The translations under genes and the position numbers were made by a program. A stretch of DNA of 64,000 nt from Cellulomonas sp. NS3 (GTDB taxonomy: Bacteria; Actinomycetota; Actinomycetes; Actinomycetales; Cellulomonadaceae): assembly GCF_024757985.1 (NCBI RefSeq), contig NZ_CP103289.1, positions 1-64,000 on the forward strand, given 5' to 3'. Of the stretch, positions 24,477 to 33,582 are shown piece by piece. Positions within the stretch are counted from its first letter, which is position 1. The number at the start of each line of letters is the position of its first letter. The notes beneath the pieces were generated by a model. The model ran no database searches and had not been told where the DNA came from. It saw only the letters and a list, made by a program, of their open reading frames with translations.

Positions 24477-25108
24477 CCAGGATCCTGGTGGTCGACAACT
24501 ACGACTCGTTCGTCTTCACGATCGTGGGCTACCTGAACCAGCTCGGCGCGGAGACGGTCGTCGTGCGCAACGACGCCGTCCCGCCGGTCGAGGAGCGCAC
24601 CGGGTTCGACGGCGTGCTGATCTCGCCCGGGCCGGGCACCCCGGCCGAGGCCGGGTCGAGCATGCAGGTCATCCGGGACTGCGCCGAGAGCGCGACGCCG
24701 ATGCTCGGGGTCTGCCTCGGGCACCAGGCGCTCGGCGAGGTCTTCGGCGGCACGGTCACGCACGCGCCCGAGCTCATGCACGGCAAGACGAGCCTCGTCG
24801 AGCACGACGGCACGGGCGTCCTCGCGGGCCTGCCGACGCCGTTCACCGCGACGCGGTACCACTCGCTCGCGGTCGTCGACGGCACGGTGAGCGACGAGCT
24901 CGAGGTCACCGCCGAGGTCGGGTCCGCGCACGGGCGCGTCGTCATGGGTCTGCAGCACCGCACGCTGCCGCTGCACGGCGTGCAGTTCCACCCCGAGAGC
25001 GTCCTGACCGAAGGCGGGCACCGGCTGCTCGCGAACTGGCTGGCCGTCTGCGGGGACGCCGACGCCGTCGCCCGGTCCGAGGGGCTGAACCCGCTCGTGC
25101 GGTCGTAG
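24473..25108 (+). CDS. pabA: Aminodeoxychorismate/anthranilate synthase glutamine amidotransferase subunit
   Basis: A class I glutamine amidotransferase of 211 residues that hydrolyses glutamine and channels ammonia to a chorismate-using partner, for p-aminobenzoate or tryptophan synthesis. Motifs: VVDNYDSFVFTIVGYL at the N-terminus, the oxyanion SPGPGTPAEAG, the nucleophile Cys81 in LGVCLGHQALGE, and the His-Glu pair in GVQFHPESV. The start ATG overlaps the preceding stop. No partner subunit gene is nearby, so pabA versus trpG cannot be separated. In actinobacteria the copy beside pknB serves as the shared PabA/TrpG. It ends convergently with pknB, 152 bp apart. Confidence 0.92.
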   Translation: MTRILVVDNYDSFVFTIVGYLNQLGAETVVVRNDAVPPVEERTGFDGVLISPGPGTPAEAGSSMQVIRDCAESATPMLGVCLGHQALGEVFGGTVTHAPELMHGKTSLVEHDGTGVLAGLPTPFTATRYHSLAVVDGTVSDELEVTAEVGSAHGRVVMGLQHRTLPLHGVQFHPESVLTEGGHRLLANWLAVCGDADAVARSEGLNPLVRS

Positions 25109-25260
25109 AGACCGGCCCTCCCGGGGACAGGGCTGCGTCCGCGCGGCTCCGGGCCGGCGCGTACCGGCGTCGTGCCACCGCATCACGCACCGCAGCGCGA
25201 CGAAGGCTCCGAACCCTCGCGGGTCGTGTGCGGACCTCGCGTCGAGGACGCGCCGGTGGG

Positions 25261-27285
25261 TCAGCCGTTGTTTCCCGGCGCCGGCACCGTCGGCGTGGGG
25301 TTCGGCTGGCCGTTGCGCGGCCCGCGCGAGACGTCCACGACGACGACCGACCCCGGCTCGACCTCGTCGCCGCGCGTCGGGTCGGTCTTGATGACCGTGT
25401 CCTTCGGCTGGTCGCTGTCGACGTCGCGGCGCTGCGGCTGCAGCCCGAGGCCGGAGAGCGTGCGGCTCGCCTGGTCCCAGGACTGACCGACGAGACCGTC
25501 GGGGATGAGCAGCGCGGTCGGCGCGACGGCCACCTCGAGGCGCACCGACGAGTTCTGCGGGACGAGGTCGCCCGCGGCCCGGCTCTGGCTCACGACCGTG
25601 CCGGGAGGCTGCTCGTTCGTCTCGACCTCGGCGGTCGTCGAGCTCAGGCTGAGGTCGGCGAGCGCCTTCTCCGCCTCGCCCTGCGGCTGCCCGACGAGCT
25701 CGGGGACGACCACATTGCCGCTCGCGATGAACACCGTGACGGCGGACCCGGCCTTGGTCGAGGCGTTCGCGGCGGGGTCGGTCTTGGTGACCCGGTCCTT
25801 GGGGAACGCGGCGCTGTCCTCGGGCGTGATGGAGCCGACGGTGAGGCCGGCGCCCTCGATCTGGGCGCGCGCCGCGTCCTGGGTCAGGCCCGTGACGTCG
25901 GGGACCGTCGCGGTGTCGGGTCCGGTCGAGACCTGGACCGTCACCGTCGAGTCCTTCTCGGCCGGCTCCCCGCTCGCCGGGTCGCTCGAGACGACGTTGC
26001 CCTCGGCGATCGTGTCGGAGGCGACCTCCTCCTGGGCCCACACGAGGCCGGCGCCCTCGATCTCGACCTTGGCCTGGGGTGCGGGCATGTCGACGATCGC
26101 CGGGACCGTGACCGTCTCCGGCTCGGCCTCCCGGTTCGCGTTCGACGCGATGAGCGCGATGATCCCCGCGACGGCGAGCACCGCGACCGCGATGAGCGTC
26201 CACAGCAGCCAGCGCTTCTTCTTCGGCTCGTCCTCCTCGGCGGCGGCGCCGGTCGCGGCGCCCGTGGGGGGCAGCACGGTCGTGCCCGGGCCGGTCGGCG
26301 CCCACGGTGCGGGGCCGGTGGCCACGACCTGCGTCGTCGCCGGGCCGGCGGCGCCGAACACCTGCGTCGCGTCGTCGTTCGCGCCGGTGGCCACGAGCGC
26401 ACCGACCGGGGGAGCGCCGACGTGGCCCCCGCGCGCGGCGGCCTCGAGGTCGGTGCGGAACTCGGCGGCCGTCGAGTAGCGGGAGTCCCGGTCCTTGGCG
26501 AGGGCCTTGAGCGTGATCCGGTCGAGCGAGTCGGGGACGTCCGCGGCGAACATGCTGGGCGCCGGGGCGGCCTCGCGGACGTGCTGGTACGCCACGGCGA
26601 CGGGGGAGTCGCCGACGAACGGCGGGCGCCCGGTCAGCAGCTCGAACAGCAGGCAGCCCGTCGAGTACAGGTCGGAGCGCGTGTCGACGGTCTCGCCGCG
26701 CGCCTGCTCCGGGGACAGGTACTGCGCGGTGCCGATGACCGCCTGCGTCTGGGTCATGGTCGCCGCGGAGTCCGCGACGGCGCGCGCGATGCCGAAGTCC
26801 ATGACCTTGACCGCGCCGGTCGGGGTCAGCATGACGTTCGCGGGCTTGATGTCGCGGTGCACGATGCCCGCGTGGTGGGAGTACTCCAGAGCCGAGAGCA
26901 CGCCGGCCGTGATCTCGACGGCCTCCTCGATGGGGACCGCGTTGCCGTCGCGCAGGATGTCGCGGACCGTGTGGCCCTCGACGTACTCCATGACGATGAA
27001 CGGCACGTGCGCGACGACGCCCGAGGGCTCGGTGACGAGGTCCTCGCCGGTGTCGTAGACCGCGACGACCGCGGGGTGGTTCAGCGACGCGGCGGCCTGG
27101 GCCTCGCGGCGGAAGCGTGCCTGGAACGAGGGGTCGCGTGCGAGGTCGGAGCGCAGGACCTTGATCGCCACGGTCCGTCCGAGCCGCGTGTCGTGGCCGA
27201 TGTGCACCTCGGCCATGCCGCCGCGGCCGATCAGCTCACCGACCTCGTACCGTCCTCCGAGGATCCGGGATCCGTCGTCCACCAC
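25261..27285 (-). CDS. pknB: Serine/threonine protein kinase PknB with four PASTA domains
   Basis: PknB is the membrane receptor kinase that senses peptidoglycan fragments through PASTA repeats and phosphorylates wall-synthesis and division proteins. The 674 residues include an N-terminal kinase domain (glycine loop GRGGMAEV, Lys42 in VAIKVLR, catalytic HRDIKPANV, DFG). A juxtamembrane Pro/Ala/Thr region and one TM helix (WLLWTLIAVAVLAVAGIIAL) follow. Four extracellular PASTA repeats of ~66 residues come next, with a short Pro-rich tail. The GTG at 27285 was chosen because it overlaps the pknA stop (TAGTG) with an AAGGA six bases upstream; a longer form starting at 27312 is possible. It is the last gene of the seven-gene operon. 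Confidence 0.95.
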   Translation of the reverse strand: MVDDGSRILGGRYEVGELIGRGGMAEVHIGHDTRLGRTVAIKVLRSDLARDPSFQARFRREAQAAASLNHPAVVAVYDTGEDLVTEPSGVVAHVPFIVMEYVEGHTVRDILRDGNAVPIEEAVEITAGVLSALEYSHHAGIVHRDIKPANVMLTPTGAVKVMDFGIARAVADSAATMTQTQAVIGTAQYLSPEQARGETVDTRSDLYSTGCLLFELLTGRPPFVGDSPVAVAYQHVREAAPAPSMFAADVPDSLDRITLKALAKDRDSRYSTAAEFRTDLEAAARGGHVGAPPVGALVATGANDDATQVFGAAGPATTQVVATGPAPWAPTGPGTTVLPPTGAATGAAAEEDEPKKKRWLLWTLIAVAVLAVAGIIALIASNANREAEPETVTVPAIVDMPAPQAKVEIEGAGLVWAQEEVASDTIAEGNVVSSDPASGEPAEKDSTVTVQVSTGPDTATVPDVTGLTQDAARAQIEGAGLTVGSITPEDSAAFPKDRVTKTDPAANASTKAGSAVTVFIASGNVVVPELVGQPQGEAEKALADLSLSSTTAEVETNEQPPGTVVSQSRAAGDLVPQNSSVRLEVAVAPTALLIPDGLVGQSWDQASRTLSGLGLQPQRRDVDSDQPKDTVIKTDPTRGDEVEPGSVVVVDVSRGPRNGQPNPTPTVPAPGNNG

Positions 27286-28802
27286 TAGGCGTCCTTCGCT
27301 GTCGTCGTCCACGTGCCTGCTGCCCCGTCGGCAACCCGCGCACGTTCCGTGATCATCCCATCGAGGCCGTCCCGGAGAGCGTATCCGGGGCGGACGGCTG
27401 CCGTGGGGGTGCCGGCAGCCGCGCCGGTCCCGGTCGCCGGGGCCGTGACGGTCGTCGTCGTTCTCGTCGTGCCGGTCGCGCCCAGCACGGGCTCGCCCGG
27501 GGGAGAGCCGCCCTCGGCGCCGGTGAGCCTATCGGCCAGGGCCGCCCCCAGGAGCGCGACGACCAGCAGGATCAGCACGACGAGCGGCCAGGTCAGGCGG
27601 CCGAGCTTCCCGAGCCGGGTGCCGGTCGTGGTCGAGGTGATCCACCCGGCGCGGGTCGGCGCGCGGTGGGTGCCCGCGGTGCGCCGGACCTCGGTCGCGT
27701 CGCGGAGCTCACGGCGCGGCGGGTACGACGGCGGGTGCCCGTCGTCGTCGCCGAGGTGCCCGTGCGGTGCGGGCGGCGGGATCGACGCAGGGGCGGCGGG
27801 GGACTTCGCGGCGGCGGGTGCCGGCGGCGCGGCGCGCCCCGCGGGCGGCGGGGCGGCGCGGCGGGGCCCGGGCTGCTGCGTGGGGGGTGCGACGCGCACG
27901 TCCGAGCCGGGGGCGATCATCGTCGTCCCCCCGCGACCCGAGGAGCGGCGGGCGGGGACGACGACGGCGACGCCGGTCGCGGGCGTGCGCTCGACCATCT
28001 CGTCGAGGATGCGCGCGAGCTGCGCGGCCGACGGCGGGCGGTCGCGCGGGTCCTTCGCGAGCAGGCTCAGCACGATGCCGGCCAGCCGCTTGTCGATCGC
28101 GGCGGGCAGCGGCGGCACGGGCGCGTTGACGTGCGCGACAGCGATGTCGACCGCCGTCGGGCCCGTGAACGGGCGCTTCCCGGCGAGGGCCTCGTACGCG
28201 ACGATCCCGAGCGAGTACAGGTCGGAGTGCGGCGTCGCGGGCTGCCCGACGGCCTGCTCCGGCGACAGGTACTGCGCGGTGCCCATGACCATGCCGGTCG
28301 CCGTCATCGGCACCTGGTTCGTCGCGAGCGACACCCCGAAGTCGGTGATCTTCACGCGTCCGCCGCGCCCGAGCAGGATGTTGCCGGGCTTGACGTCGCG
28401 GTGCACCACGCCGGCGTCGTGCGCGTGGTGCAGCGCCCGGGCGGTCTGCGCCAGGATCGGCAGCAGCTTGCGCGGGGGCAGCACGGGCTCGCGCTCGAGC
28501 AGGTCGCTCATGGGCTCCCCGAGCACGAGCTCGATGACGAGGAACGCGGAGCCCTCCTGCTCGCCGTAGTCGTAGAGCTGCGCGATGTTCTGGTGCGAGA
28601 GCGCCGCGGAGTTGCGGGCCTCGGTACGGAACCGGGACAGGAAGTTGGGGTCGCCCGCGAACTCCTCGCGGAGCACCTTGATGGCGACGTCGCGCGCGAG
28701 GGACTCGTCGTGCGCGACCCACACCTCACCCATGCCGCCGACGGCGATCTCCCGCACGAGGCGGTACCGCTGGCCGAGCACCACGCCCGCTGCTGCTCTC
28801 AC
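27285..28802 (-). CDS. pknA: Serine/threonine protein kinase PknA
   Basis: This is the second kinase of the division/wall cluster, 505 residues. The kinase domain starts almost at the N-terminus (YRLVREIAVGGMGEV, Lys42 in VAIKVLR, HRDVKPGNILL, ITDFGVS). It is followed by ~130 residues of Pro/Ala linker, a TM helix (LVVLILLVVALLGAALA) and a ~75-residue Thr/Gly-rich extracellular tail with no PASTA domain. In Mycobacterium PknA phosphorylates division proteins such as FtsZ and Wag31; the same role is inferred. The GTG at 28802 overlaps the pbpA stop (GTGA). GTG at 28784 is an alternative closer to the kinase domain. Confidence 0.93.
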   Translation of the reverse strand: MRAAAGVVLGQRYRLVREIAVGGMGEVWVAHDESLARDVAIKVLREEFAGDPNFLSRFRTEARNSAALSHQNIAQLYDYGEQEGSAFLVIELVLGEPMSDLLEREPVLPPRKLLPILAQTARALHHAHDAGVVHRDVKPGNILLGRGGRVKITDFGVSLATNQVPMTATGMVMGTAQYLSPEQAVGQPATPHSDLYSLGIVAYEALAGKRPFTGPTAVDIAVAHVNAPVPPLPAAIDKRLAGIVLSLLAKDPRDRPPSAAQLARILDEMVERTPATGVAVVVPARRSSGRGGTTMIAPGSDVRVAPPTQQPGPRRAAPPPAGRAAPPAPAAAKSPAAPASIPPPAPHGHLGDDDGHPPSYPPRRELRDATEVRRTAGTHRAPTRAGWITSTTTGTRLGKLGRLTWPLVVLILLVVALLGAALADRLTGAEGGSPPGEPVLGATGTTRTTTTVTAPATGTGAAAGTPTAAVRPGYALRDGLDGMITERARVADGAAGTWTTTAKDA

Positions 28803-30259
28803 TGGCCCAGCACCGCCTCGATGACGGCCTTCGCGACGGGCGCGGCGACCTTGCCGCCGGTCGCCTCGTTGCCGACCGCGCCGCCGTTCTCGACGACGAC
28901 CGCGACGGCGACGCGCGGGGCGTCGGCCGGGGCGAACGAGGTGAACCAGGCGTGCGGCGACTCGTCCTCGCGACCGGTCTGCGCGGTGCCCGTCTTGCCG
29001 GCGACCTGCACGCCCGAGATCTGGGCGGCCTTGCCGGAGCCGTTCTCGACGACGCCGACCATCATGTCGCGCAGCGCGGCGGCGGTCGTGGGGGAGACCG
29101 CCTGGGACATCCGGCTCGGGTCCGCCTCGCGGACGACGTCGAGGTCGGCGGTCCGGACCGTCTGCACGAGGTACGGCTCCATGAGCTCGCCCTCGTTCGC
29201 GATCGCGGCCGACACCATCGCCATCTCCAGCGGCGTCGCCGTGACCGAGTACTGCCCGAGCGCCGAGAACGCCGTGTTGGGGGCGTTGACCTCGTCCGGG
29301 AAGCGGCTCGGCGCGACCTTCATCGGCACGTACTGCTCGTCGTTGTCGAAGCCGAACTTGTCGGCCTGCTCGCGCAGCGCGTCCGCCCCGAGGTCGAGCC
29401 CGAGCTGGGCGAACGCGGTGTTGCACGAGACGCGCAGCGCGTCGGCGAGCGTCGTCTGCCCGCCCGAGCCGCACGAGGAGCCGCCGTAGTTCTTGACCGT
29501 CGCGCTGGTCTGGGGGAGGGCGAGCTCGTCGGGCGCGGTGAGCACGGACTCGGGCGTCGCGCGCCCCGACTCGAGCGCCGCCGCGGCGGTGATGAGCTTG
29601 AACGTCGAGCCCGGCGGGTACGTGGGGCCCTGGATCGCCTTGTTCTCGAGCGGGTTGCCCTCGGCCGCCAGGAGCGCCTGGTACGCCGCGTTCGCTGCGG
29701 CGGAGTCGTGCGTCGCGAGCTGGTTCGGGTCGAAGGACGGCTTCGACACGAGCGCGAGGATCGCGCCGGTCGACGGGTCGAGCGCGACGACGGCGCCGCG
29801 CTGGTCCCCGAGCGCGTCCCACGCGGCCTGCTGCGCCGCCGGGTTGATCGTCAGCTCGATCGACGACCCCTGCGGCTGCTTGCCGGTGATGAGGTCCTGC
29901 AGGCGCGAGAGGAACAGCGAGTCGGCCTGCCCGTTGAGCACGTCGTTCTCGGCCTGCTCGAGCATCGTCCCGCGGTGCACGATCGAGTAGAAGCCGGTCA
30001 CGGGCGCGTAGAGCTCGCCGTTCGCGTAGCTGCGCTGGTACTTGAACGCGTCGTCGACCGGGGCGGACGACGCGATCGCCTCGCCGGCGACGACGATCGG
30101 CCCGCGCGCCCGGCCGAACTCGCGGTACAGCGTCCGGACGTTGCGCCCGTCGTTGTTGAGCTTGTCGGCCTGCACGAACTGGACCCAGGTGGCGCCGCCC
30201 ATGAGGACGACGAACATGCCGACGACGACGGTCGCGAGGCGGCGCAGCGGGGTGTTCAT
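28799..30259 (-). CDS. pbpA: Penicillin-binding protein 2 family transpeptidase PbpA
   Basis: A class B penicillin-binding protein of 486 residues that crosslinks peptidoglycan together with the RodA polymerase encoded just upstream. An N-terminal TM anchor (about 8-28) leads to the dimerisation region with RGPIVVAGEAIA. The transpeptidase domain has the three active-site motifs: SxxK in PPGSTFKLI, SxN in VSCNTAF and KTG in AGKTGTAQ. The ATG at 30259 overlaps the rodA stop (ATGA). A loop with KNYGGSSCGSGG lies between the first two motifs and carries one of two cysteines seen here. All expected catalytic residues are present. Confidence 0.95.
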   Translation of the reverse strand: MNTPLRRLATVVVGMFVVLMGGATWVQFVQADKLNNDGRNVRTLYREFGRARGPIVVAGEAIASSAPVDDAFKYQRSYANGELYAPVTGFYSIVHRGTMLEQAENDVLNGQADSLFLSRLQDLITGKQPQGSSIELTINPAAQQAAWDALGDQRGAVVALDPSTGAILALVSKPSFDPNQLATHDSAAANAAYQALLAAEGNPLENKAIQGPTYPPGSTFKLITAAAALESGRATPESVLTAPDELALPQTSATVKNYGGSSCGSGGQTTLADALRVSCNTAFAQLGLDLGADALREQADKFGFDNDEQYVPMKVAPSRFPDEVNAPNTAFSALGQYSVTATPLEMAMVSAAIANEGELMEPYLVQTVRTADLDVVREADPSRMSQAVSPTTAAALRDMMVGVVENGSGKAAQISGVQVAGKTGTAQTGREDESPHAWFTSFAPADAPRVAVAVVVENGGAVGNEATGGKVAAPVAKAVIEAVLGQ

Positions 30260-31752
30260 CAGCGCACCCCCCCGGGGCCGGCGATGCGCTCGGTCGGGTC
30301 GGCGCTCGGCTCGGGCTCGCCCTCGCGACGGGGAGCCCCGGCGCGCGAGGAGCCGGGCGTGCGCACGGGCAGCGGCGCCGTCGTCGTGCCCGGCGGCGGG
30401 CCGAGGACGAGGTCGGGGGCCGGCCGGCGCGCGTCGTCGGAGATGCGGAGCAGGAGCGCGACGATGATCCAGTTCGCGAGCAGCGACGAGCCGCCGTACG
30501 CGAGGAACGGGGTCGTCAGGCCGGTCAGCGGGATGATCCGCGTGATGCCGCCGACGACGATGAAGCACTGGAACGCGACGACGAACGCGAGACCGCCGGC
30601 GAGCAGCTTGCCGAAGCCGTCGCGCACCCCGATGGCCGTGCGCAGGCCGCGCTCCGCGAGCACGAGGTAGCACAGGAGGATCGCGAGCAGCCCGGTCAGG
30701 CCGAGCTCCTCGCCGAGCGACGCGACGATGAAGTCCGACTCCGCGTACGGCACGAGGTCGGGGCGGCCCTTGCCCCAGCCGGTGCCGAACAGCCCGCCGC
30801 CCGCCAGCCCGAACAACCCGCCGACGAGCTGTCCCGAGCCCCCGGGGGCGCGGTTGTAGATCTCGGGGTCGAGCGCGTTCAGCCAGACGTCGAACCGCGC
30901 GGCCACGTGCCCGAACGTCGTCGCCGCGAGCACCGCGCCGCCGAGGAACAGCCCGAGGCCGATGACGACCCAGCTGGTGCGCTCCGTCGCGAGGTAGAGC
31001 ATCGCCACGAAGAGCCCGAAGAACAGCAGCGACGTCCCGAGGTCGCGCTCGAGCACGAGCACGCTGATCGACACGGCCCACGCGAGCACGAGCGGGCCGA
31101 GGTCACGGATGCGGGGGAGTTGCAGGCCGAGGACCTTGGGCCCGGCGAGCGCGAGCGTGTCGCGGTTCGTCACCAGGTAGCCCGCGAAGAACACCGCGAG
31201 CACGAGCTTGCCGATCTCGGCGGGCTGCAGCGAGAAGCCGGCGAAGCGGATCCAGATGCGCGCGCCGTTGATCTCGGCGCCCAGGCCCGGGATGAGCGGC
31301 AGCACGATGAGCAGCAGGCCGACGACCATCGCGGTGTACGTGTAGCGGCGCAGCGTGCGGTGGTCCCGGAGCACGACGAGCACCCCGGCGGCCAGCAGCA
31401 GCGCGACCGTCGTCCACCCGAGCTGCCGCGTCGCGAAGTCCTGCTCGCGACCGCGCGCGACCATCCCGAGGTCGACGCGGTAGATCATCGCCAGGCCGAT
31501 CCCGTTGAGCGCGATCGCCACGGGCAGGATCACCGGGTCCGCGTACGGCGCGCGCCAGCGCAGCACCACGTGCAGGCCGAGCGCGAGGGCCGCCATGCCG
31601 ACGCCGTAGCCGACGACGTTCCCCGGGAGCTCCCCGGTCACGCCGAGGCCCGTGAGCGCGTACGCGGCGAGGCCGAGGAGCAGGGCGGGCACGAGCAGCG
31701 CGAGCTCGACGCCGCGCCCCGGGCGCACCCGATGCGGCTGGATGGTGGCCAT
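30259..31752 (-). CDS. rodA: RodA/FtsW-family peptidoglycan glycosyltransferase
   Basis: A 497-residue SEDS polymerase with about 10-12 transmembrane helices that joins lipid II into glycan strands with its partner PbpA. Typical features are the conserved basic/aromatic segments GARIWIRFAGFSLQPAEIGKL minus its last residue, LVLERDLGTSLLFFGLF, and YAESDFIVASLGEELGL with the functional aspartate, plus ITRIIPLTGLTTPFLAYGGS near the end. The cytoplasmic C-terminal ~90 residues are Pro/Arg-rich. The ATG at 31752 overlaps the pstP stop. The order pstP-rodA-pbpA-pknA-pknB is the canonical actinobacterial one. Confidence 0.95.
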   Translation of the reverse strand: MATIQPHRVRPGRGVELALLVPALLLGLAAYALTGLGVTGELPGNVVGYGVGMAALALGLHVVLRWRAPYADPVILPVAIALNGIGLAMIYRVDLGMVARGREQDFATRQLGWTTVALLLAAGVLVVLRDHRTLRRYTYTAMVVGLLLIVLPLIPGLGAEINGARIWIRFAGFSLQPAEIGKLVLAVFFAGYLVTNRDTLALAGPKVLGLQLPRIRDLGPLVLAWAVSISVLVLERDLGTSLLFFGLFVAMLYLATERTSWVVIGLGLFLGGAVLAATTFGHVAARFDVWLNALDPEIYNRAPGGSGQLVGGLFGLAGGGLFGTGWGKGRPDLVPYAESDFIVASLGEELGLTGLLAILLCYLVLAERGLRTAIGVRDGFGKLLAGGLAFVVAFQCFIVVGGITRIIPLTGLTTPFLAYGGSSLLANWIIVALLLRISDDARRPAPDLVLGPPPGTTTAPLPVRTPGSSRAGAPRREGEPEPSADPTERIAGPGGVR

Positions 31753-33059
31753 CAGTCCGTCGCCGCGTTCTCACGAGCGGACTGCTCGAGCAGCTGGACC
31801 CGGTGCCGGGCGTCGTCGAGCGAGTCGGACTGGATGTTCTGGTCGAGGCGCTCGCGGACGTACGGGGGCAGGTCGTCGACGCGCGCGTCCCCGCGCTCCG
31901 CGACGGTCGAGAGCGCGATCGGGCCGAGGCTCTGCGGGATCCCGCGGTAGATGACGACGTCCCCGCCCTCCGCGCCGACGAAGTACTGGGTCTGCGTCCA
32001 CTGGTAGCCGAGGTAGCCCGCGACGCCGAGCACCGCGAGCAGCAGCAGCGACAGGAACCAGCCGATGACGCGGATGCGCCGGCGGCGGCGCGGGTCGACC
32101 TCGTCGGTGTCGTCGTCCTCGTCGGTGCCCGCGCCGGCGCTCGGGAGAAGCCCGGCTGTGTCTCCGTGCTCGTCGGCGTCACCGGCTGCCTGCGCGGCCG
32201 CGACCTTCTTCGCGAGCGTCGCCGCGCGCGCCGAGGGGGAGTCCGCCGCGGACGTGGGGCGGTGCCGGGAGGTGGCCGCCGAGCCCACGACGCTCGCCGC
32301 GGTCGTCGGTCCGCCGCCGTCGGGCACGTCGTCGAGCTCGACCACGTCCGCGACCACGACCGTCACGTTGTCGCCGCCGCCCGCCCGCAGCGCGAGCTGC
32401 ACGAGCCGGTCCGCGCACACGTCGACGTCCGAGAGGCCCAGGAGCGTCTCCGCGATCGTGTCGGCGCTCACGAAGCCCGAGAGCCCGTCGGAGCACAGCA
32501 GCCAGCGGTCGCCCGGCCGCGCCTCGCGCACCGACAGGTCCGGCGCGACGTCCGGGTCGAAGTCGCCGAGCACCCGCATGACGACGGAGCGCTGCGGGTG
32601 GTGCTCGGCCTCCTCGGGCGTGATCTTGCCGGTGTTGACGAGGTGCTGGACGAACGTGTGGTCGGTCGTGACCTGGCTCAGCACGCCGTCGCGCAGCAGG
32701 TAGCCGCGGGAGTCGCCGAGGTGGACCATCGCGAGCTTGTTGCCCGCGCGCAGGATCGCCGTGACGGTCGTGCCCATGCCGCTCAGCTCGGGGTCGGCCT
32801 GCGTGCGCGCCACGATCTCGTCGCGCGCCGCGTCCAGCGCGTGCTCGAGCTCGTCGAGCGCGTCGTCGGGCCCGTGCGACTCCCCGTCGAGCGGGGCGAA
32901 CGCCGCTACCGCGACCGACGACGCGACGTCGCCGCCCGCGTGCCCGCCCATGCCGTCCGCGACGACGAGCAGGTGCGGCCCGGCGTACGCCGAGTCCTGG
33001 TTGTTGGAGCGGACGAGACCCACGTCGGACCGTGCGGCGTACCGCAGCGCGATGCTCAC
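31752..33059 (-). CDS. pstP: PP2C-type serine/threonine phosphatase PstP
   Basis: This is the single membrane phosphatase that reverses PknA/PknB phosphorylation. The 435 residues start at GTG 33059. The PP2C domain (about 1-240) has the metal-binding motifs VADGMGGHAGGDVAS, GDSRGYLLRDG, LCSDGLSGFV and GGDNVTVVVADV. A ~90-residue acidic linker, a TM helix (IRVIGWFLSLLLLAVLGVAG) and an extracellular C-terminal domain with coiled-coil tail follow. Translation of rodA is coupled at its end. fhaB lies 7 bp upstream. Confidence 0.95.
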   Translation of the reverse strand: MSIALRYAARSDVGLVRSNNQDSAYAGPHLLVVADGMGGHAGGDVASSVAVAAFAPLDGESHGPDDALDELEHALDAARDEIVARTQADPELSGMGTTVTAILRAGNKLAMVHLGDSRGYLLRDGVLSQVTTDHTFVQHLVNTGKITPEEAEHHPQRSVVMRVLGDFDPDVAPDLSVREARPGDRWLLCSDGLSGFVSADTIAETLLGLSDVDVCADRLVQLALRAGGGDNVTVVVADVVELDDVPDGGGPTTAASVVGSAATSRHRPTSAADSPSARAATLAKKVAAAQAAGDADEHGDTAGLLPSAGAGTDEDDDTDEVDPRRRRRIRVIGWFLSLLLLAVLGVAGYLGYQWTQTQYFVGAEGGDVVIYRGIPQSLGPIALSTVAERGDARVDDLPPYVRERLDQNIQSDSLDDARHRVQLLEQSARENAATD

Positions 33060-33066
33060 GGCGGCG

Positions 33067-33573
33067 CTACCTCTGCAGCTCGAGGACGCTCTGACCCACG
33101 CGGACCTGCGCCCCCGGGGTCACGGGCGTCGGCTGCTCGACCTTCTTGTCGCCCAGGAACGTGCCGTTCGTCGACCCCAGGTCCTCGACGAACCAGCCGC
33201 CCTCCTGAGGGAAGATCCGGGCGTGCCGGGACGACGAGTAGTCGTCGTCGAGCACGAGCGTGCACGACGGCGCGCGGCCGATCAGGACCGACGACACGCC
33301 GAGCGGGATGGTCGTGCCGCGCAGCGGGCCCTCGGTCACGACCAGGCGGGTGGGGGCGCTCTTGGCGGGCTTGCCCTGCGGCTGGCTCTTCTGGGCCTTG
33401 GGCGGGGCGGTCTGGCCGGGCGCCACCGACGCCGGGCCCTTCGAGCGGCCCCGGCGGTCGACGATCTTCGTCCCGTACAGGTCGCGCCGCAGCACCCCGA
33501 TCGCCGAGGCCACGAACAGCCAGAGCAGGACCAGGTAGCCGAGACGCAGGAGGGTGATCGTCAGCTCAGACAT
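33067..33573 (-). CDS. fhaB: FHA-domain protein FhaB (FipA-like)
   Basis: A 168-residue protein with an N-terminal TM helix (ITLLRLGYLVLLWLFVASAI), a basic Pro/Lys linker and a C-terminal forkhead-associated domain (about 85-165). The phosphothreonine-reading residues appear in LIGRAPSC, SSSRHARIF and EDLGSTNGTFLG. It presents kinase-phosphorylated proteins to the divisome and wall machinery. It stands between fhaA and pstP, with 9 and 7 bp gaps, in the same operon. The ATG at 33573 is the only sensible start. Confidence 0.93.
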   Translation of the reverse strand: MSELTITLLRLGYLVLLWLFVASAIGVLRRDLYGTKIVDRRGRSKGPASVAPGQTAPPKAQKSQPQGKPAKSAPTRLVVTEGPLRGTTIPLGVSSVLIGRAPSCTLVLDDDYSSSRHARIFPQEGGWFVEDLGSTNGTFLGDKKVEQPTPVTPGAQVRVGQSVLELQR

Positions 33574-33582
33574 ACCGGCCGT